Position numbers and translations under genes: made by a program
Assembly (NCBI GenBank): GCA_023414875.1
Contig: JAEZMV010000017.1
Location: 313,541 to 377,540 of the forward strand
From: Bacillota bacterium
GTDB lineage: Bacteria > Bacillota > Clostridia > Lachnospirales > Lachnospiraceae
DNA length: 64,000 bases
Direction of reading: 5' to 3'
The notes under the pieces: generated by a model
Seen by the model: the letters and a program-made list of their open reading frames with translations, nothing else
The model's database searches: none
Told to the model about the DNA's origin: nothing
Part shown: positions 6,608 through 16,822 of the stretch, piece after piece
Layout: each line of letters opens with the position of its first letter
Numbering within the stretch: position 1 is the stretch's first letter

Positions 6608-8734
6608 ATGGGTATTAATATGGAGCAAAAAAAAGAATATATCTTGGAAGGTCTATGTTGTGCAAACTGTGCAGCCAAGATTGAAAAAGAGGTAGGAGAT
6701 ATAAAGGAAGTAAAACAGGTTAGTTTAAACCTGATGAATAATAAATTGAGTCTTTTGCTTGAGTCAACAGGCATTGAAGATATCACAAAACAGATTATTC
6801 GGATTGTCTCAGCCCATGAGCCATCAGTCAGGGTTCATGATTTGTCTGAGAACATAAAGGAAAAGGAGCAAAGTAACGAGTTAGAAGTTGAACTTAAGTC
6901 ATACCTTTTGCGACTGGTTATAGCTGTGGCACTGACGGTAGTATTTTATTTGGTTCAGGTTCCATCCAATGTAAAACTAGGTGCATTCCTGCTGGCTTAT
7001 CTGCTTGCCGGTGCTGAGGTTCTTACTACAGCGGGGAAAAATATTCTAAAGGGAAAGGTGTTTGATGAGAATTTTCTTATGGGAATTGCTTCTCTGGGGG
7101 CCTTTATCATTGGCGAGCAGGTGGAGGCAATCGCGGTACTTGTGTTTTATGGGGTAGGAGAACTGCTACAGGATATGGCTGTGAATAAATCCAAGAAAAA
7201 CATCGAAGGACTGATGGACATTCGCCCGGATTATGCTAATAAAATAAGTTCTGACTCCATAATAGTGGTAACTCCGGAGCAGGTTGAGGTAGGAGATACC
7301 ATCTTAGTGAAACCGGGTGAGAAGATTCCTCTGGATGGAGTAATTCTGAAAGGAAGCAGCTTCCTAGACACAAGAGCACTGACCGGAGAAAGTGTTCCCA
7401 GAGAGGTTGAGGCCGGTGATCCTGTATTGTCAGGAACGATTAATACTAGTGGTGTATTAGAAATTGAAGTTACAAAGCCTTTTGGTGAATCTACAGTATC
7501 CAAAATTCTGGAACTGGTTCAGAATGCAGGAAGCAAGAAGGCTGAGAGTGAGAAGTTCATCACCAGGTTTGCCAGATGGTATACTCCATTCGTGGTATTT
7601 TCAGCTCTTGCTGTAGCGGTATTTCCTCCGTTGTTTGGTTTTGGACCTTTTAATGAATGGCTCTACCGGGCACTCAGTTTTCTGATTATTTCTTGTCCAT
7701 GTGCTCTGGTAATATCCATTCCTCTCAGCTTTTTTGGAGGTATCGGAGGAGGAGCGAAGCAGGGTGTTCTGATTAAAGGTGGTAATTACCTGGACGCTTT
7801 GAAAAATGTAAATACGATTGTATTTGATAAAACCGGTACTTTAACAAAGGGTGTTTTTAAAGTGGCTAAAGTGTATCCGGAAGCCGGTACTTCGGAAGAA
7901 GAGCTGTTACGAATAGCAGCAATCGCTGAAAGCCAATCGAATCATCCGATTGCTAAATCTATTCTATCGTGTTATGAAAAGAATAATAATCCTTCTGACG
8001 TACAGGCAACCCAGATTACTGAAATAGCCGGTCATGGTGTTATATCTGTGCATGGTGAGGATACTATATTTGCCGGTAATGCTAAGCTTATGATGAGTCA
8101 TGATATTCCTTTTGTTAAACAGGAGGCATACGGCAGTATCATATATGTGGCAAGAAATAAACAATATTTAGGTTCTATCATTATTTCCGATGAGTTAAAA
8201 CCTGAGGTAAGGGAGACCATGCAAGCATTAAAGCAGCTGGGTGTGAAAAAGACGATAATGCTGACCGGAGATCATAAGAATGCAGCAAAAGAGATTGCTG
8301 AATTCTGTCAGGTGGATGAATACGAAGCAGAATTATTACCACAGGATAAGGTAAGCTGGTTTGAGAGGTATAAATCACAGGTGACGGGAAATGGAAATAC
8401 TGTATTTGTAGGTGACGGAATTAATGATGCACCGGTACTGGCTGGAGCTGATATCGGAATTGCGATGGGTGGTATCGGCTCAGATGCTGCGATTGAGGCA
8501 GCTGATGTTGTAATAATGAATGATGAGATTGGAAAGATAGTAACTGCGATTAAAATAGCGCGTAAAACGAAGCAGATAGTCATTCAGAATATCGTATTTG
8601 CCTTAGGAATTAAGCTGTTAATCATGACCCTGGCCTTTTTTGGTATAACTTCTATATGGTTTGCTATATTTGCTGACGTAGGTGTTGCTTTATTAGCGCT
8701 GTTGAATGCGATGAGAGCCATGTATGTAAAATAA
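6608..8734 (+). CDS. cadA: heavy-metal translocating P1B-type ATPase (CadA/ZntA type)
   Basis: A 708-aa membrane pump. An N-terminal metal-binding domain has GLCCANCAAKIE near residues 16-27. Then come membrane segments, the TGES actuator motif (LTGESVP), the SCPCAL transmembrane metal site near 362, phosphorylation motif DKTGTLTKG near 407, the SNHPIA motif, and GDGINDAPVL near 601. The CPC motif and the adjacent CadC-like repressor point to export of Zn, Cd or Pb. Start uncertain: ATG 6608 lies one base after GAAAGG, while ATG 6620 (MEQKKEYIL) suits the family start and ribosome-site spacing better. Same unit as the repressor at 6120. Confidence 0.9.
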   Translation: MGINMEQKKEYILEGLCCANCAAKIEKEVGDIKEVKQVSLNLMNNKLSLLLESTGIEDITKQIIRIVSAHEPSVRVHDLSENIKEKEQSNELEVELKSYLLRLVIAVALTVVFYLVQVPSNVKLGAFLLAYLLAGAEVLTTAGKNILKGKVFDENFLMGIASLGAFIIGEQVEAIAVLVFYGVGELLQDMAVNKSKKNIEGLMDIRPDYANKISSDSIIVVTPEQVEVGDTILVKPGEKIPLDGVILKGSSFLDTRALTGESVPREVEAGDPVLSGTINTSGVLEIEVTKPFGESTVSKILELVQNAGSKKAESEKFITRFARWYTPFVVFSALAVAVFPPLFGFGPFNEWLYRALSFLIISCPCALVISIPLSFFGGIGGGAKQGVLIKGGNYLDALKNVNTIVFDKTGTLTKGVFKVAKVYPEAGTSEEELLRIAAIAESQSNHPIAKSILSCYEKNNNPSDVQATQITEIAGHGVISVHGEDTIFAGNAKLMMSHDIPFVKQEAYGSIIYVARNKQYLGSIIISDELKPEVRETMQALKQLGVKKTIMLTGDHKNAAKEIAEFCQVDEYEAELLPQDKVSWFERYKSQVTGNGNTVFVGDGINDAPVLAGADIGIAMGGIGSDAAIEAADVVIMNDEIGKIVTAIKIARKTKQIVIQNIVFALGIKLLIMTLAFFGITSIWFAIFADVGVALLALLNAMRAMYVK

Positions 8735-8771
8735 ACCGAAGAAGTAAGGCAATATAGGAAAGAAATATTGG

Positions 8772-8813
8772 AACCATAGGATAGCTATATGACGTTATCC
8801 TATGGTTTTTTAT
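8772..8813 (+). terminator. intrinsic terminator of metal-resistance unit
   Basis: AACCATAGGATA (8772-8783) pairs with TATCCTATGGTT, followed by TTTTTATT. Confidence 0.85.
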
Positions 8814-9006
8814 TGTCCTTTTATGAAAGCTGGTATTTATCACCATATGGATAGATAGTGAATAATAACATGAAATGTATACAAAAACTGTTATATACTG
8901 ACACATAAGTGCCAAATATTACATGTAAAATGTAAGAAGATAAACTAATATAAACCATATATTTGCCGATATATTTTATATGATCAAGGTTTAGGGAGGT
9001 AGAGGT

Positions 9007-12000
9007 ATGACTAAAACAAGAAAAATAGGGACTTTATTTTTGTTAAGTATCCTTTTTACATTTACTACATTCTATTTAAAAGGGATCGCAATAGCTTCTG
9101 GTACAACGGTTCCACTGCCATCAGATTATAAGTTTGTTTATAATGGAAAAACTCAAGCCTCCGGTTTTGTGCTGGATATGAAGACGAATAGTACTATTTT
9201 GACTGTCTCTGCCGGTAATGAGTGGAATCCCGCAACCGATGTAACCTGGTCAACTTCAAATAGTGGCATCGTGTCCATAACAACGGATCCCATTAACAAA
9301 AACAGAGTTGTATTACAAAGAAATCGTCCCGGTTATGCAACAATTACTGCTTCAATTTCGTATGCAGGAGCAAATTTTGATATTATTTGTTCGGTGAAAG
9401 TAAATCTTGAATTCGATAAAACGAATCTGAAAGAAGTTCAAACTACAGAAAAACGAATCTTAATTTTAGATAATATTGGTGATGAAAAGACATTAATACT
9501 CAAGTATGTTAATGAAAAAGAGGACGATCCTATCACTCCAATTGGTGCGCAGTATGTGACCTGGGAAAGTAGTAACGAGGGAGTTGTTACCGTTGATCCC
9601 ACCGGAAAGGTTAAAGCGATAGGTTCCGGTAGTGCTGAAATCACCGTAACGACCAATACTCTATCTAACGACGATAAACCGATGAGTGAATCTGTGAGAG
9701 TAGTAGTTGCCCCTAGGTTCAGTTTTACATATGATGTATCTGAAGGTGTGACAAGGACCTGTAGCTCAGGACCGGATTTTAGATCACCGACTTATATATA
9801 TAACAATGTCCCATCAAACTTTACGATTAATTCAGATGCCGCCTTAGCAACTAACTTGACCTGGGTAGTATATGAAACTGTGAATGGTACAGATAAGTTG
9901 ATCACTAATTCTTCTAAAAAAATGACCTATGATGTTAGTGATATCAGCGGTAATGTTACATTTAGTAATATTAAGTCCGGTACTTATAAAATTTTTGCTT
10001 TTACCCATAAGGACTATAATGAAAAAACCTCCGTTCCTTATGCATATATGAAAATTATTGTTCCGATTGATTTGGGAAATCGAAATATTGTTATGAATGT
10101 AGGTGATACCTACAATCTGATTGACAATTCCAATATAACCGGATTGGGCATCTTTGTTAATAATCCGGTGTATATCGGCCCGGATGATAGTACTACGACA
10201 GATGATGATAATGACGTTGCAATATTTAATGATTCCAATTATGTGATAACTGCCAGAATGAAAGGTAAGGTAACCATTCGTCTGATGTATGATCCCAACT
10301 CGGGATTATTTGATGAAATGCCTAATCCTTATTTTGATATAACAGTTACGGTCATTGATGGTATTTCGCTCAGTACGACTCGCGCAAATATCTATACCAA
10401 TGGCACTATTATGCTGAATGCAATTGTATCTGACACTACACAGCCTATTACCTGGAGCTCGAGTGATGATAAGATTGCGAAGGTTGAAAATGGATTGGTA
10501 ACAGGCCTGAAAGCAGGTTCTGTAACCATAACCGCCAAACAGGTTGTAAACGGTATTACAAAACGGGCAGTCTGTCAGATTACGGTCCAACAGTCGGTGT
10601 CTAAAATTGAAGTTGACCCTTCAGCGATTGTAATGCCGGCAGAAAGTTATAAAACCCTGCATGCGACGATTACACCTAATAATCTAAGCGGTATTAATTT
10701 GATTTGGAGATCCTCCAATGAGGATGTTGTTACAGTCGAAGAGTTCAGTGGTTTAACCGCAACGATTAAAGCTGGAAAAACAGGAGGAACAGCAGTCATT
10801 TCAGCAATCAATCAGGATAATGTAGTGGTTGGCTATTGTCATGTTACCGTTCAACAGACGGTTACCAGTATAGTATTATCAGAAACGGAAGCTGTTGTGG
10901 ATTTATCCATGAAACGTTTGCAGCTTCGTGCTACAGTATATCCTGAAACTGCAATTAATAAAGAAATTAAATGGAGTACTACGGATCCAACCAAGGCAAC
11001 CGTAGATAATAATGGTTTAGTAACTTTGCTAAAGCCAGGAACAGTTACCATCATAGCGACCTCGGATGATAATGCGAAAGCTACGGCATACTGTAATCTT
11101 ATGATTCAAATACCGGTGTCAACCATAGCGCTAGATGAAACCGTCAAAACGATGTTTGTTGGTCAATCAGCCAGACTTTCTTATGTGATTTTGCCTGCAA
11201 ATGCCAGCAATAATATAGTATCATGGACCTCAACCAATCCATCGGTTGTATCCGTAGATGCAACCGGTAAGGTTTCAGCTAAAAGTGTTGGTACAGCAGT
11301 TATAATTTTAAAATCCTCGGATGGTGGTCATTCTGTATATTGTACGATTACGGTTAAGAATATCGCAACCGGTGTCAAATTAGATAAAACGGAGTTGAAA
11401 TTAAAGGCTGGAGAGTATTACTATTTAAAAGCTTCATTAACGCCAAAAGATAGTACCGAGAATAATTTAGTTTGGGAATCCAGTGATACCAAGGTAGCAG
11501 TGGTGGATGGAGACGGCAAGGTAACCGGAAAGCAAGCCGGAAATACGATTATTATGGTGAGAACAGAAGCCGGAGCGGTCGCATATTGTAAGGTTACAGT
11601 AACGCAACCAGTGTCTGGACTTATACTGAATTTCACAGAAAAGACTATTTTTAAAGGTGAAGATTTTAAATTACAGGTTTCTGTTTCACCCACATCAGCA
11701 ACAAAGCTTGAAGTAACCTGGAAGAGTTCGAATACGAATGTAGCTACAGTTACCGCAGATGGTGAGGTTGCCGGTCTGATCGGTGGTACAGCTATCATAA
11801 CCTGTACTACGGTGGATGGAGGTTATTCTGCATCCTGCGTAGTTACCGTTAAGGAAACAGTTACAAAGATAAATCTTGACTTTGATTCCTATAGACTTGG
11901 TCTTGGTAAGTCCTTTAAGCTAACGGCAACGGTCACTACGGAAACAGCAACAGATCAAAAAGTTACCTGGGTATCCAGTAATGATGAGGTTGCAACGGTA

Positions 12001-12834
12001 AATCAAAACGGTAAGGTTACAGGAATTGCGCTCGGCTATGCTACCATTACAGCGATAGCGAAAGATGGCAGTGAAGTTGAGGCCAGCTGTGATGTTAGAG
12101 TTGTTAGGCCGGTTGAAAGTGTAACGTTGAATAAAACGACAATGTCTATGTTTGTAGGTGAGGGTAAGACACTAAAAGCAACGATTAATCCAAAGAATGC
12201 TACCTATAAAAATGCAAAATGGACATCCAGTGACCCAAGTATCGCAATTGTAGATGAAGATGGTATGGTAATAGGTCTCAAGGTAGGAAGCGTGACGATT
12301 ACAGCAGAGGCGCTAGATAACAGCGGTAAAAAAGCAATCTGTTATGTGTGGGTAAATGAAAGAGTGCCATCTACCGGAATTACGCTGCAGGATAAAAAAC
12401 TGACGATGGTACCCGGTGAAAGTAAAATCGTTCAATTGGTTCTTATTCCGGCAACGTCAACGGACAGTTATAGCTGGAGTTCTGATAATGTAGCTGTTGC
12501 CAGTGTAGATAAAAAATCAGGCAGGATAACGGCCAAATCAACCGGTACAGCCTATATCACTGTAATGACGGATTCCGGAAAAACAGCAACGGTTGAAGTT
12601 ACAGTTATCGGTCTGAATATGACAAGTATTACATTGGAGCAATATACCGATTACCCTTACCCTCTTGTGGTTGAGGGTGCTACCACAGCAGTAAAATGGA
12701 CCATCGATAATCCTCAGGTGGCTGTCGTCAGCAATGGCTACATAAGCACAAGAGGAACTGGAACAACTATGATTTCAGCAATCGTAAATGGAAGAAAACT
12801 TACATGTAAGCTTACTGTTGTCAAGATAAAGTAA
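9007..12834 (+). CDS. secreted multi-BIG2 (bacterial Ig-like) repeat protein
   Basis: A 1275-aa protein with an N-terminal signal peptide (basic MTKTRK, hydrophobic stretch, likely cleavage around residues 28-32). About twelve Ig-like units follow, each with a W-x-S-S/T-x-x-x-x-x-A/V-x-V strand and a G-x-V-x-x-x-x-x-G-x-x-x-I-T ending; the first two are separated from the rest by a less regular region (about residues 235-455). BIG2 domains occur in adhesins and cell-wall proteins. No LPXTG motif, SLH domain or other anchor is visible, and no enzyme domain, so it is either released or held by non-covalent contacts. Strong GGGAGG ribosome site. Confidence 0.88.
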   Translation: MTKTRKIGTLFLLSILFTFTTFYLKGIAIASGTTVPLPSDYKFVYNGKTQASGFVLDMKTNSTILTVSAGNEWNPATDVTWSTSNSGIVSITTDPINKNRVVLQRNRPGYATITASISYAGANFDIICSVKVNLEFDKTNLKEVQTTEKRILILDNIGDEKTLILKYVNEKEDDPITPIGAQYVTWESSNEGVVTVDPTGKVKAIGSGSAEITVTTNTLSNDDKPMSESVRVVVAPRFSFTYDVSEGVTRTCSSGPDFRSPTYIYNNVPSNFTINSDAALATNLTWVVYETVNGTDKLITNSSKKMTYDVSDISGNVTFSNIKSGTYKIFAFTHKDYNEKTSVPYAYMKIIVPIDLGNRNIVMNVGDTYNLIDNSNITGLGIFVNNPVYIGPDDSTTTDDDNDVAIFNDSNYVITARMKGKVTIRLMYDPNSGLFDEMPNPYFDITVTVIDGISLSTTRANIYTNGTIMLNAIVSDTTQPITWSSSDDKIAKVENGLVTGLKAGSVTITAKQVVNGITKRAVCQITVQQSVSKIEVDPSAIVMPAESYKTLHATITPNNLSGINLIWRSSNEDVVTVEEFSGLTATIKAGKTGGTAVISAINQDNVVVGYCHVTVQQTVTSIVLSETEAVVDLSMKRLQLRATVYPETAINKEIKWSTTDPTKATVDNNGLVTLLKPGTVTIIATSDDNAKATAYCNLMIQIPVSTIALDETVKTMFVGQSARLSYVILPANASNNIVSWTSTNPSVVSVDATGKVSAKSVGTAVIILKSSDGGHSVYCTITVKNIATGVKLDKTELKLKAGEYYYLKASLTPKDSTENNLVWESSDTKVAVVDGDGKVTGKQAGNTIIMVRTEAGAVAYCKVTVTQPVSGLILNFTEKTIFKGEDFKLQVSVSPTSATKLEVTWKSSNTNVATVTADGEVAGLIGGTAIITCTTVDGGYSASCVVTVKETVTKINLDFDSYRLGLGKSFKLTATVTTETATDQKVTWVSSNDEVATVNQNGKVTGIALGYATITAIAKDGSEVEASCDVRVVRPVESVTLNKTTMSMFVGEGKTLKATINPKNATYKNAKWTSSDPSIAIVDEDGMVIGLKVGSVTITAEALDNSGKKAICYVWVNERVPSTGITLQDKKLTMVPGESKIVQLVLIPATSTDSYSWSSDNVAVASVDKKSGRITAKSTGTAYITVMTDSGKTATVEVTVIGLNMTSITLEQYTDYPYPLVVEGATTAVKWTIDNPQVAVVSNGYISTRGTGTTMISAIVNGRKLTCKLTVVKIK

Positions 12835-12857
12835 GATAATAAGATATCATAAATATG

Positions 12858-12927
12858 ACTGCCGGAGACAAATGTAATTGAAAAGTGATCATTCACTAGA
12901 GAATTACTTTGTTATCCGGCGGTTTTA
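12858..12927 (+). terminator. probable terminator after BIG2 gene
   Basis: ACTGCCGGA (from 12858) pairs with TCCGGCGGT near 12915-12923, with an inner TGTAATT/AATTAC stem, then TTTTATAATT. It is long with internal mismatches. Confidence 0.6.
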
Positions 12928-13135
12928 TAATTATTTAGAACTCTTCGATTTTTTAGACAATAGTACTAGATCAACACTCATGAGTTTCCTTCAGTATTGT
13001 TTATAACAGACAGGGAAAAGCAAATTCTTTGTGATATCCTACAAGGTATTTATTTATGCATTGATTATACATTTTCATTATGATACAATACTTTCAGAAC
13101 ATATGTTTCAATCAATTGGAAAAGAGGGATGTTAT

Positions 13136-14821
13136 TTGTTAGTCAGCTTGCACGTTAAGAATTTTGCAATTATTAATGAAGTGGAAGTGTATTTTAAGGA
13201 TCACCTTAATATTATGACGGGTGAAACAGGAGCCGGTAAATCAATCATTATCGGTTCTGTAAATGCTGCACTTGGTGCAAAGATTAGCAAAGATATTGTT
13301 CGTAATGGTGCGGAATATGCTCTGGTTGAACTGGTATTTGACACGAAGGATAAGGCAGTTTTTGAAAAAATGAGAGAGCTGGACATTCCGATTGAAGGTG
13401 ATCAAATCATCATTTCAAGAAAGATTATGTCCGGTCGAAGTGTATGCAAGATAAATGGTGAGAATGTAACAGCATCTTCGCTTACATCAGTTGCTGAATT
13501 ATTAATAGATATCCATGGTCAACATGAGCATCAATCCCTTTTACATAAAACAAAGCATATGGAGATTGTTGACCGATTTGCAAAAGATGAGATAGGTTAT
13601 TTAAAACATGAATTAGAGCATTCTTATAAGGAATATATTAAATTAAAACAGGAATATGATCAAGCCGGAATAGATGAAGAAAAACGTGTACGTGAGATAT
13701 CTTTTTTAGAGTATGAAATCAATGAGATAAAAAATGCAGCCTTACTGACAGGTGAGGATGAAGAACTTACAGTTCGTTATAAGAAATTATCAAATGCCAA
13801 TACTATTTCTGAGGGCTTACAAAATGTATATCGCTTAACAGGATATGATTCCTCGGCAGCAGGTGATTCTATAGGTAGAGCCTTAAGACAATTACTAAAA
13901 ATAGCAGAATTTGATGAGGCTATCAACGAATTTCAGAGCCAGGTGTCGGATATTGATGGACTTCTTAATGATCTTAATCGTGATCTTTCTCAGTATCTTT
14001 CAGATATGGAGAGTCCGGAGGAAGAATTGCAGGAAGTAACAAAACGTCTCGATATGATCAACCATTTAAAATCGAAATACGGAAGTACCATTGATCAAAT
14101 CAAGCTTTATTGCAGCGAGTGTGAGACAAAATTAGAAAAATATCGTGATTACGATTTGTATATGGAGAAGTTATCCAAGTCGCTTTCTGAAGCAGAATTA
14201 AAGCTTAGGGCTATGTGCAGCAAATTATCAGATATTAGAAAAAGAAAAGCAAAGGAACTAACAAGTAAAATTAGTGAAGCTTTGGTGGCATTGAATTTTC
14301 TTGACGTAAAATTCGAGATGACCTTTGCGCAAACAGATCATTTTACCTCGAATGGTTTTGATGATGGAGAGTTTATAATATCCACAAATCCGGGTGAAGC
14401 GTTGAAACCGCTTTCTAAAGTGGCTTCCGGTGGTGAATTATCCAGAATTATGTTAGGTATAAAATCTGTGCTGGCGGACAAAGATGAAATTGAAACATTA
14501 ATTTTTGACGAAATTGATGTTGGTATCAGTGGCAGAACAGCACAAAAGGTGTCAGAACAACTATCATTGATTGCAAAGCATCATCAGATCATTTGCATTA
14601 CTCATTTAGCACAAATTGCAGCAATGGCAGACTCACATTATGTGATTGAAAAGCAGACCGATGGTTTATCCACCCAGACAGTTATTAAAGAATTGTCAGA
14701 AGATAAAATGATTGATGAATTATCCAGAATACTCGGAGGTGCTGAAATTACCGAAAGAGTGAAAGACAATGCAAAAGAGATGAAGGAATTAGCGCTTGCT
14801 ACTAAAAAATACAAGCTTTAA
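13136..14821 (+). CDS. recN: DNA repair protein RecN
   Basis: SMC-like ATPase acting in recombinational repair of double-strand breaks. Starting at TTG 13136 (MLVSLHVKNFAIINE) it is 561 aa, the usual RecN length, with AAGAGGGA six bases upstream; the longer frame from 13031 adds 35 residues that do not look like RecN. Walker A GETGAGKSII lies near residue 30, then DIHGQHEHQSLL, a long central coiled coil, signature VASGGELSRIMLG, and Walker B LIFDEIDVGISG. It precedes spoIVB and spo0A, an order common in clostridia and bacilli. Confidence 0.93.
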   Translation: MLVSLHVKNFAIINEVEVYFKDHLNIMTGETGAGKSIIIGSVNAALGAKISKDIVRNGAEYALVELVFDTKDKAVFEKMRELDIPIEGDQIIISRKIMSGRSVCKINGENVTASSLTSVAELLIDIHGQHEHQSLLHKTKHMEIVDRFAKDEIGYLKHELEHSYKEYIKLKQEYDQAGIDEEKRVREISFLEYEINEIKNAALLTGEDEELTVRYKKLSNANTISEGLQNVYRLTGYDSSAAGDSIGRALRQLLKIAEFDEAINEFQSQVSDIDGLLNDLNRDLSQYLSDMESPEEELQEVTKRLDMINHLKSKYGSTIDQIKLYCSECETKLEKYRDYDLYMEKLSKSLSEAELKLRAMCSKLSDIRKRKAKELTSKISEALVALNFLDVKFEMTFAQTDHFTSNGFDDGEFIISTNPGEALKPLSKVASGGELSRIMLGIKSVLADKDEIETLIFDEIDVGISGRTAQKVSEQLSLIAKHHQIICITHLAQIAAMADSHYVIEKQTDGLSTQTVIKELSEDKMIDELSRILGGAEITERVKDNAKEMKELALATKKYKL

Positions 14822-14850
14822 AAACTAAGAAAAAACGCATACTAAAAGTG

Positions 14851-14882
14851 AGGATATACAATACTATGTATATCCTTTTTTG
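14851..14882 (+). terminator. intrinsic terminator after recN
   Basis: AGGATATAC (14851-14859) pairs with GTATATCCT (14868-14876), followed by seven T. Confidence 0.8.
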
Positions 14883-14975
14883 ATTCAGATAAGGCAGAAT
14901 AATATGAAATAGAAAATATTCTGTCATTACTGATGTCAAAGAGGATCGCGTAGAAAAAAGGTATGAGGTGAAAGG

Positions 14976-16259
14976 ATGAGGAGCAAGAGAATATACAGAA
15001 GGGTATTAATTTGCCTTTTTATCATTAATATTATCTGTCTAGGTTATTACACTTACTATTATATAGAAAAAAGCATTCCTGATGAAATTAAGATGCTGGT
15101 TGGAGAACAGGAAAGCTTCGATTTTAATATGCCCATGGAAGCAAATATAAAGACCGAAGATGTTGGCGCAATCAGTGTTAATGACTTGAGAGTTCCATCA
15201 AACCAAATCAATATAGATCTTAATCAGCCGTTTACTTTAACATCTTCTAAGACCGGAAAGTATAGCGTTAACCTAAAACTGTTTGGGTTGTTTCGATTCA
15301 AAAAAATATCGCTGGATGTTATAGATACCTCTGAACTTATTCCTTGCGGGAATCCGATTGGTATTTATGTTGAAACAGATGGTATTCTGGTATTAGGAAG
15401 TGGCAGGATTACCGGTGAAGACGGTCTTAATTATGAACCAATATCGAATAAGTTGAAATCCGGGGATTACATTCTTGAAGTCAACCAAAAAGCAGTAAAA
15501 GGAAAAAAGGATATGATTAACGCAATTCAAAAAAGTGGTGGGAAAGATATAACGTTATTAGTCCGTAGAAATAATGAGAAAATATCAGTACGTGTAACAC
15601 CGGTTAAAACAGTAAGCGGTAGCTATAAAATTGGAGTATGGATACGTGATAATACTCAAGGTATCGGAACCTTAACATTTGTATCAGCGGATGGTCAATT
15701 CGGTGCTTTAGGACATGGAATTACTGACATTGATACCGGGCTACTCATGGATGTGAAAGCAGGATCAATCTATACAGCGCAAATAATGTCCATTATTAAA
15801 GGTAGAGATGGAGAGCCCGGGGAATTGATTGGTATGATCAGACAAAGTGATAAATATAAAATAGGTAGTATTAAGGAAAATACTTATCAGGGTATTTTTG
15901 GTAAAATTGGTAATGCTTTTGATGATCAAATTAATTTCGAACCATTGGAAATTGGCTTCAAACAAGATGTGGTTAAGGGAAAAGCAGTCATACGTTGTAC
16001 GATTGATGATAAGATCGATGATTATGAGATAGAAATAGTGAGTGTGGATCTAAGTAATTCTAATCATAGTAAGGGGATTGTTATAAAAATTACTGATGAG
16101 CGTCTACTTTCGTCAACCGGAGGTATTGTTCAAGGTATGAGTGGTAGCCCTATTATACAAAATAATAAGTTGATTGGTGCTGTTACGCATGTATTTATAC
16201 AGGATTCAACGAAAGGCTATGGTACATTCATAGAAAACATGGTAAATAATTTAGAATAA
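14976..16259 (+). CDS. spoIVB: SpoIVB, sporulation serine peptidase (S55)
   Basis: A 427-aa protein with one N-terminal membrane segment (residues about 9-30), a PDZ domain around 120-215 (LKSGDYILEVNQKAVKGKKDM), and the S55 peptidase domain with FGALGHGITD (catalytic His) and VQGMSGSPIIQNNKLIG (catalytic Ser), ending GAVTHVF. In spore formers SpoIVB is made in the forespore, crosses into the intermembrane space and cleaves SpoIVFA to trigger SigK activation. Good GAGGTGAAAGG ribosome site. Gene order recN-spoIVB-spo0A is conserved in Firmicutes. Confidence 0.93.
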   Translation: MRSKRIYRRVLICLFIINIICLGYYTYYYIEKSIPDEIKMLVGEQESFDFNMPMEANIKTEDVGAISVNDLRVPSNQINIDLNQPFTLTSSKTGKYSVNLKLFGLFRFKKISLDVIDTSELIPCGNPIGIYVETDGILVLGSGRITGEDGLNYEPISNKLKSGDYILEVNQKAVKGKKDMINAIQKSGGKDITLLVRRNNEKISVRVTPVKTVSGSYKIGVWIRDNTQGIGTLTFVSADGQFGALGHGITDIDTGLLMDVKAGSIYTAQIMSIIKGRDGEPGELIGMIRQSDKYKIGSIKENTYQGIFGKIGNAFDDQINFEPLEIGFKQDVVKGKAVIRCTIDDKIDDYEIEIVSVDLSNSNHSKGIVIKITDERLLSSTGGIVQGMSGSPIIQNNKLIGAVTHVFIQDSTKGYGTFIENMVNNLE

Positions 16260-16629
16260 AGAAATGTTTTGTTATAAAAAGAAGTCGACGAAATATCTTA
16301 TAAAAATGTTTGATTGCTTTCAATTTTACAGCACATTAATTGTTTAAAATTTCCAATTATACAAAATGTTGTGGTGATTGCATATTCAACTAAAAATTCC
16401 CTTATTTCAGTGTCGAATGGTGCGACAATAAACATTTGATAGTTTGAAAGGTAATAGATATAATTCATGTTATGGTAAATATTTACAGAAACATGAATTG
16501 ATATGAAAAGTACTCAGGATGTAAGTTTATTTGGTTTGGTGTTGTATAATGGCTATTAATGTAAAATACTAATAATAAAAGTCATATTATGGTATCCACA
16601 TTTTGTTCAATTTGCTAAATCGATAATTA
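16260..16629 (+). other. non-coding region upstream of spo0A
   Basis: No ORF with a ribosome site is seen. AT-rich. Its one clear feature is the candidate Spo0A box pair at 16411-16427, annotated separately. Probably holds spo0A control sites. Confidence 0.5.
16411..16427. promoter_or_regulatory. candidate Spo0A (0A) box
   Basis: TGTCGAA at 16411-16417 matches the canonical 0A box exactly; an inverted TGCGACA follows at 16421-16427, giving a TGTCG/CGACA palindrome. Lying upstream of spo0A, it suggests autoregulation, which is known in other spore formers. The site is about 220 bp before the -35 box, so it may instead serve another promoter in this gap. Confidence 0.55.
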
Positions 16630-16658
16630 TTGACGCACAATTATGACAGATGTATAAT
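16630..16658 (+). promoter_or_regulatory. SigA-type promoter upstream of spo0A
   Basis: TTGACG at 16630-16635, 17-bp spacer, TATAAT at 16653-16658. It leaves a leader of about 155 nt before the spo0A start. Confidence 0.75.
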
Positions 16659-16822
16659 ATATTCATAAAACAACATGAAACCGAATAAGCTACATGAATA
16701 TTCACAAAAAGTGAAATTTAAGTGTAAAAAACCTGAATGAAATGAAGTCAATTTACAAAAGGGGATTATTTAGAACTATTTTGGAGAGAATCGAAAATAT
16801 GGTATGGAGGTTAAAAAAGTAA

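Noticed and set aside
11421..11798. 125-aa - strand ORF inside the BIG2 gene
   Set aside because: Mirror of a repetitive coding region; no ribosome site or domain.
13031..13135. N-terminal extension of RecN
   Set aside because: These 35 codons lack a ribosome site and family similarity; TTG 13136 fits better.
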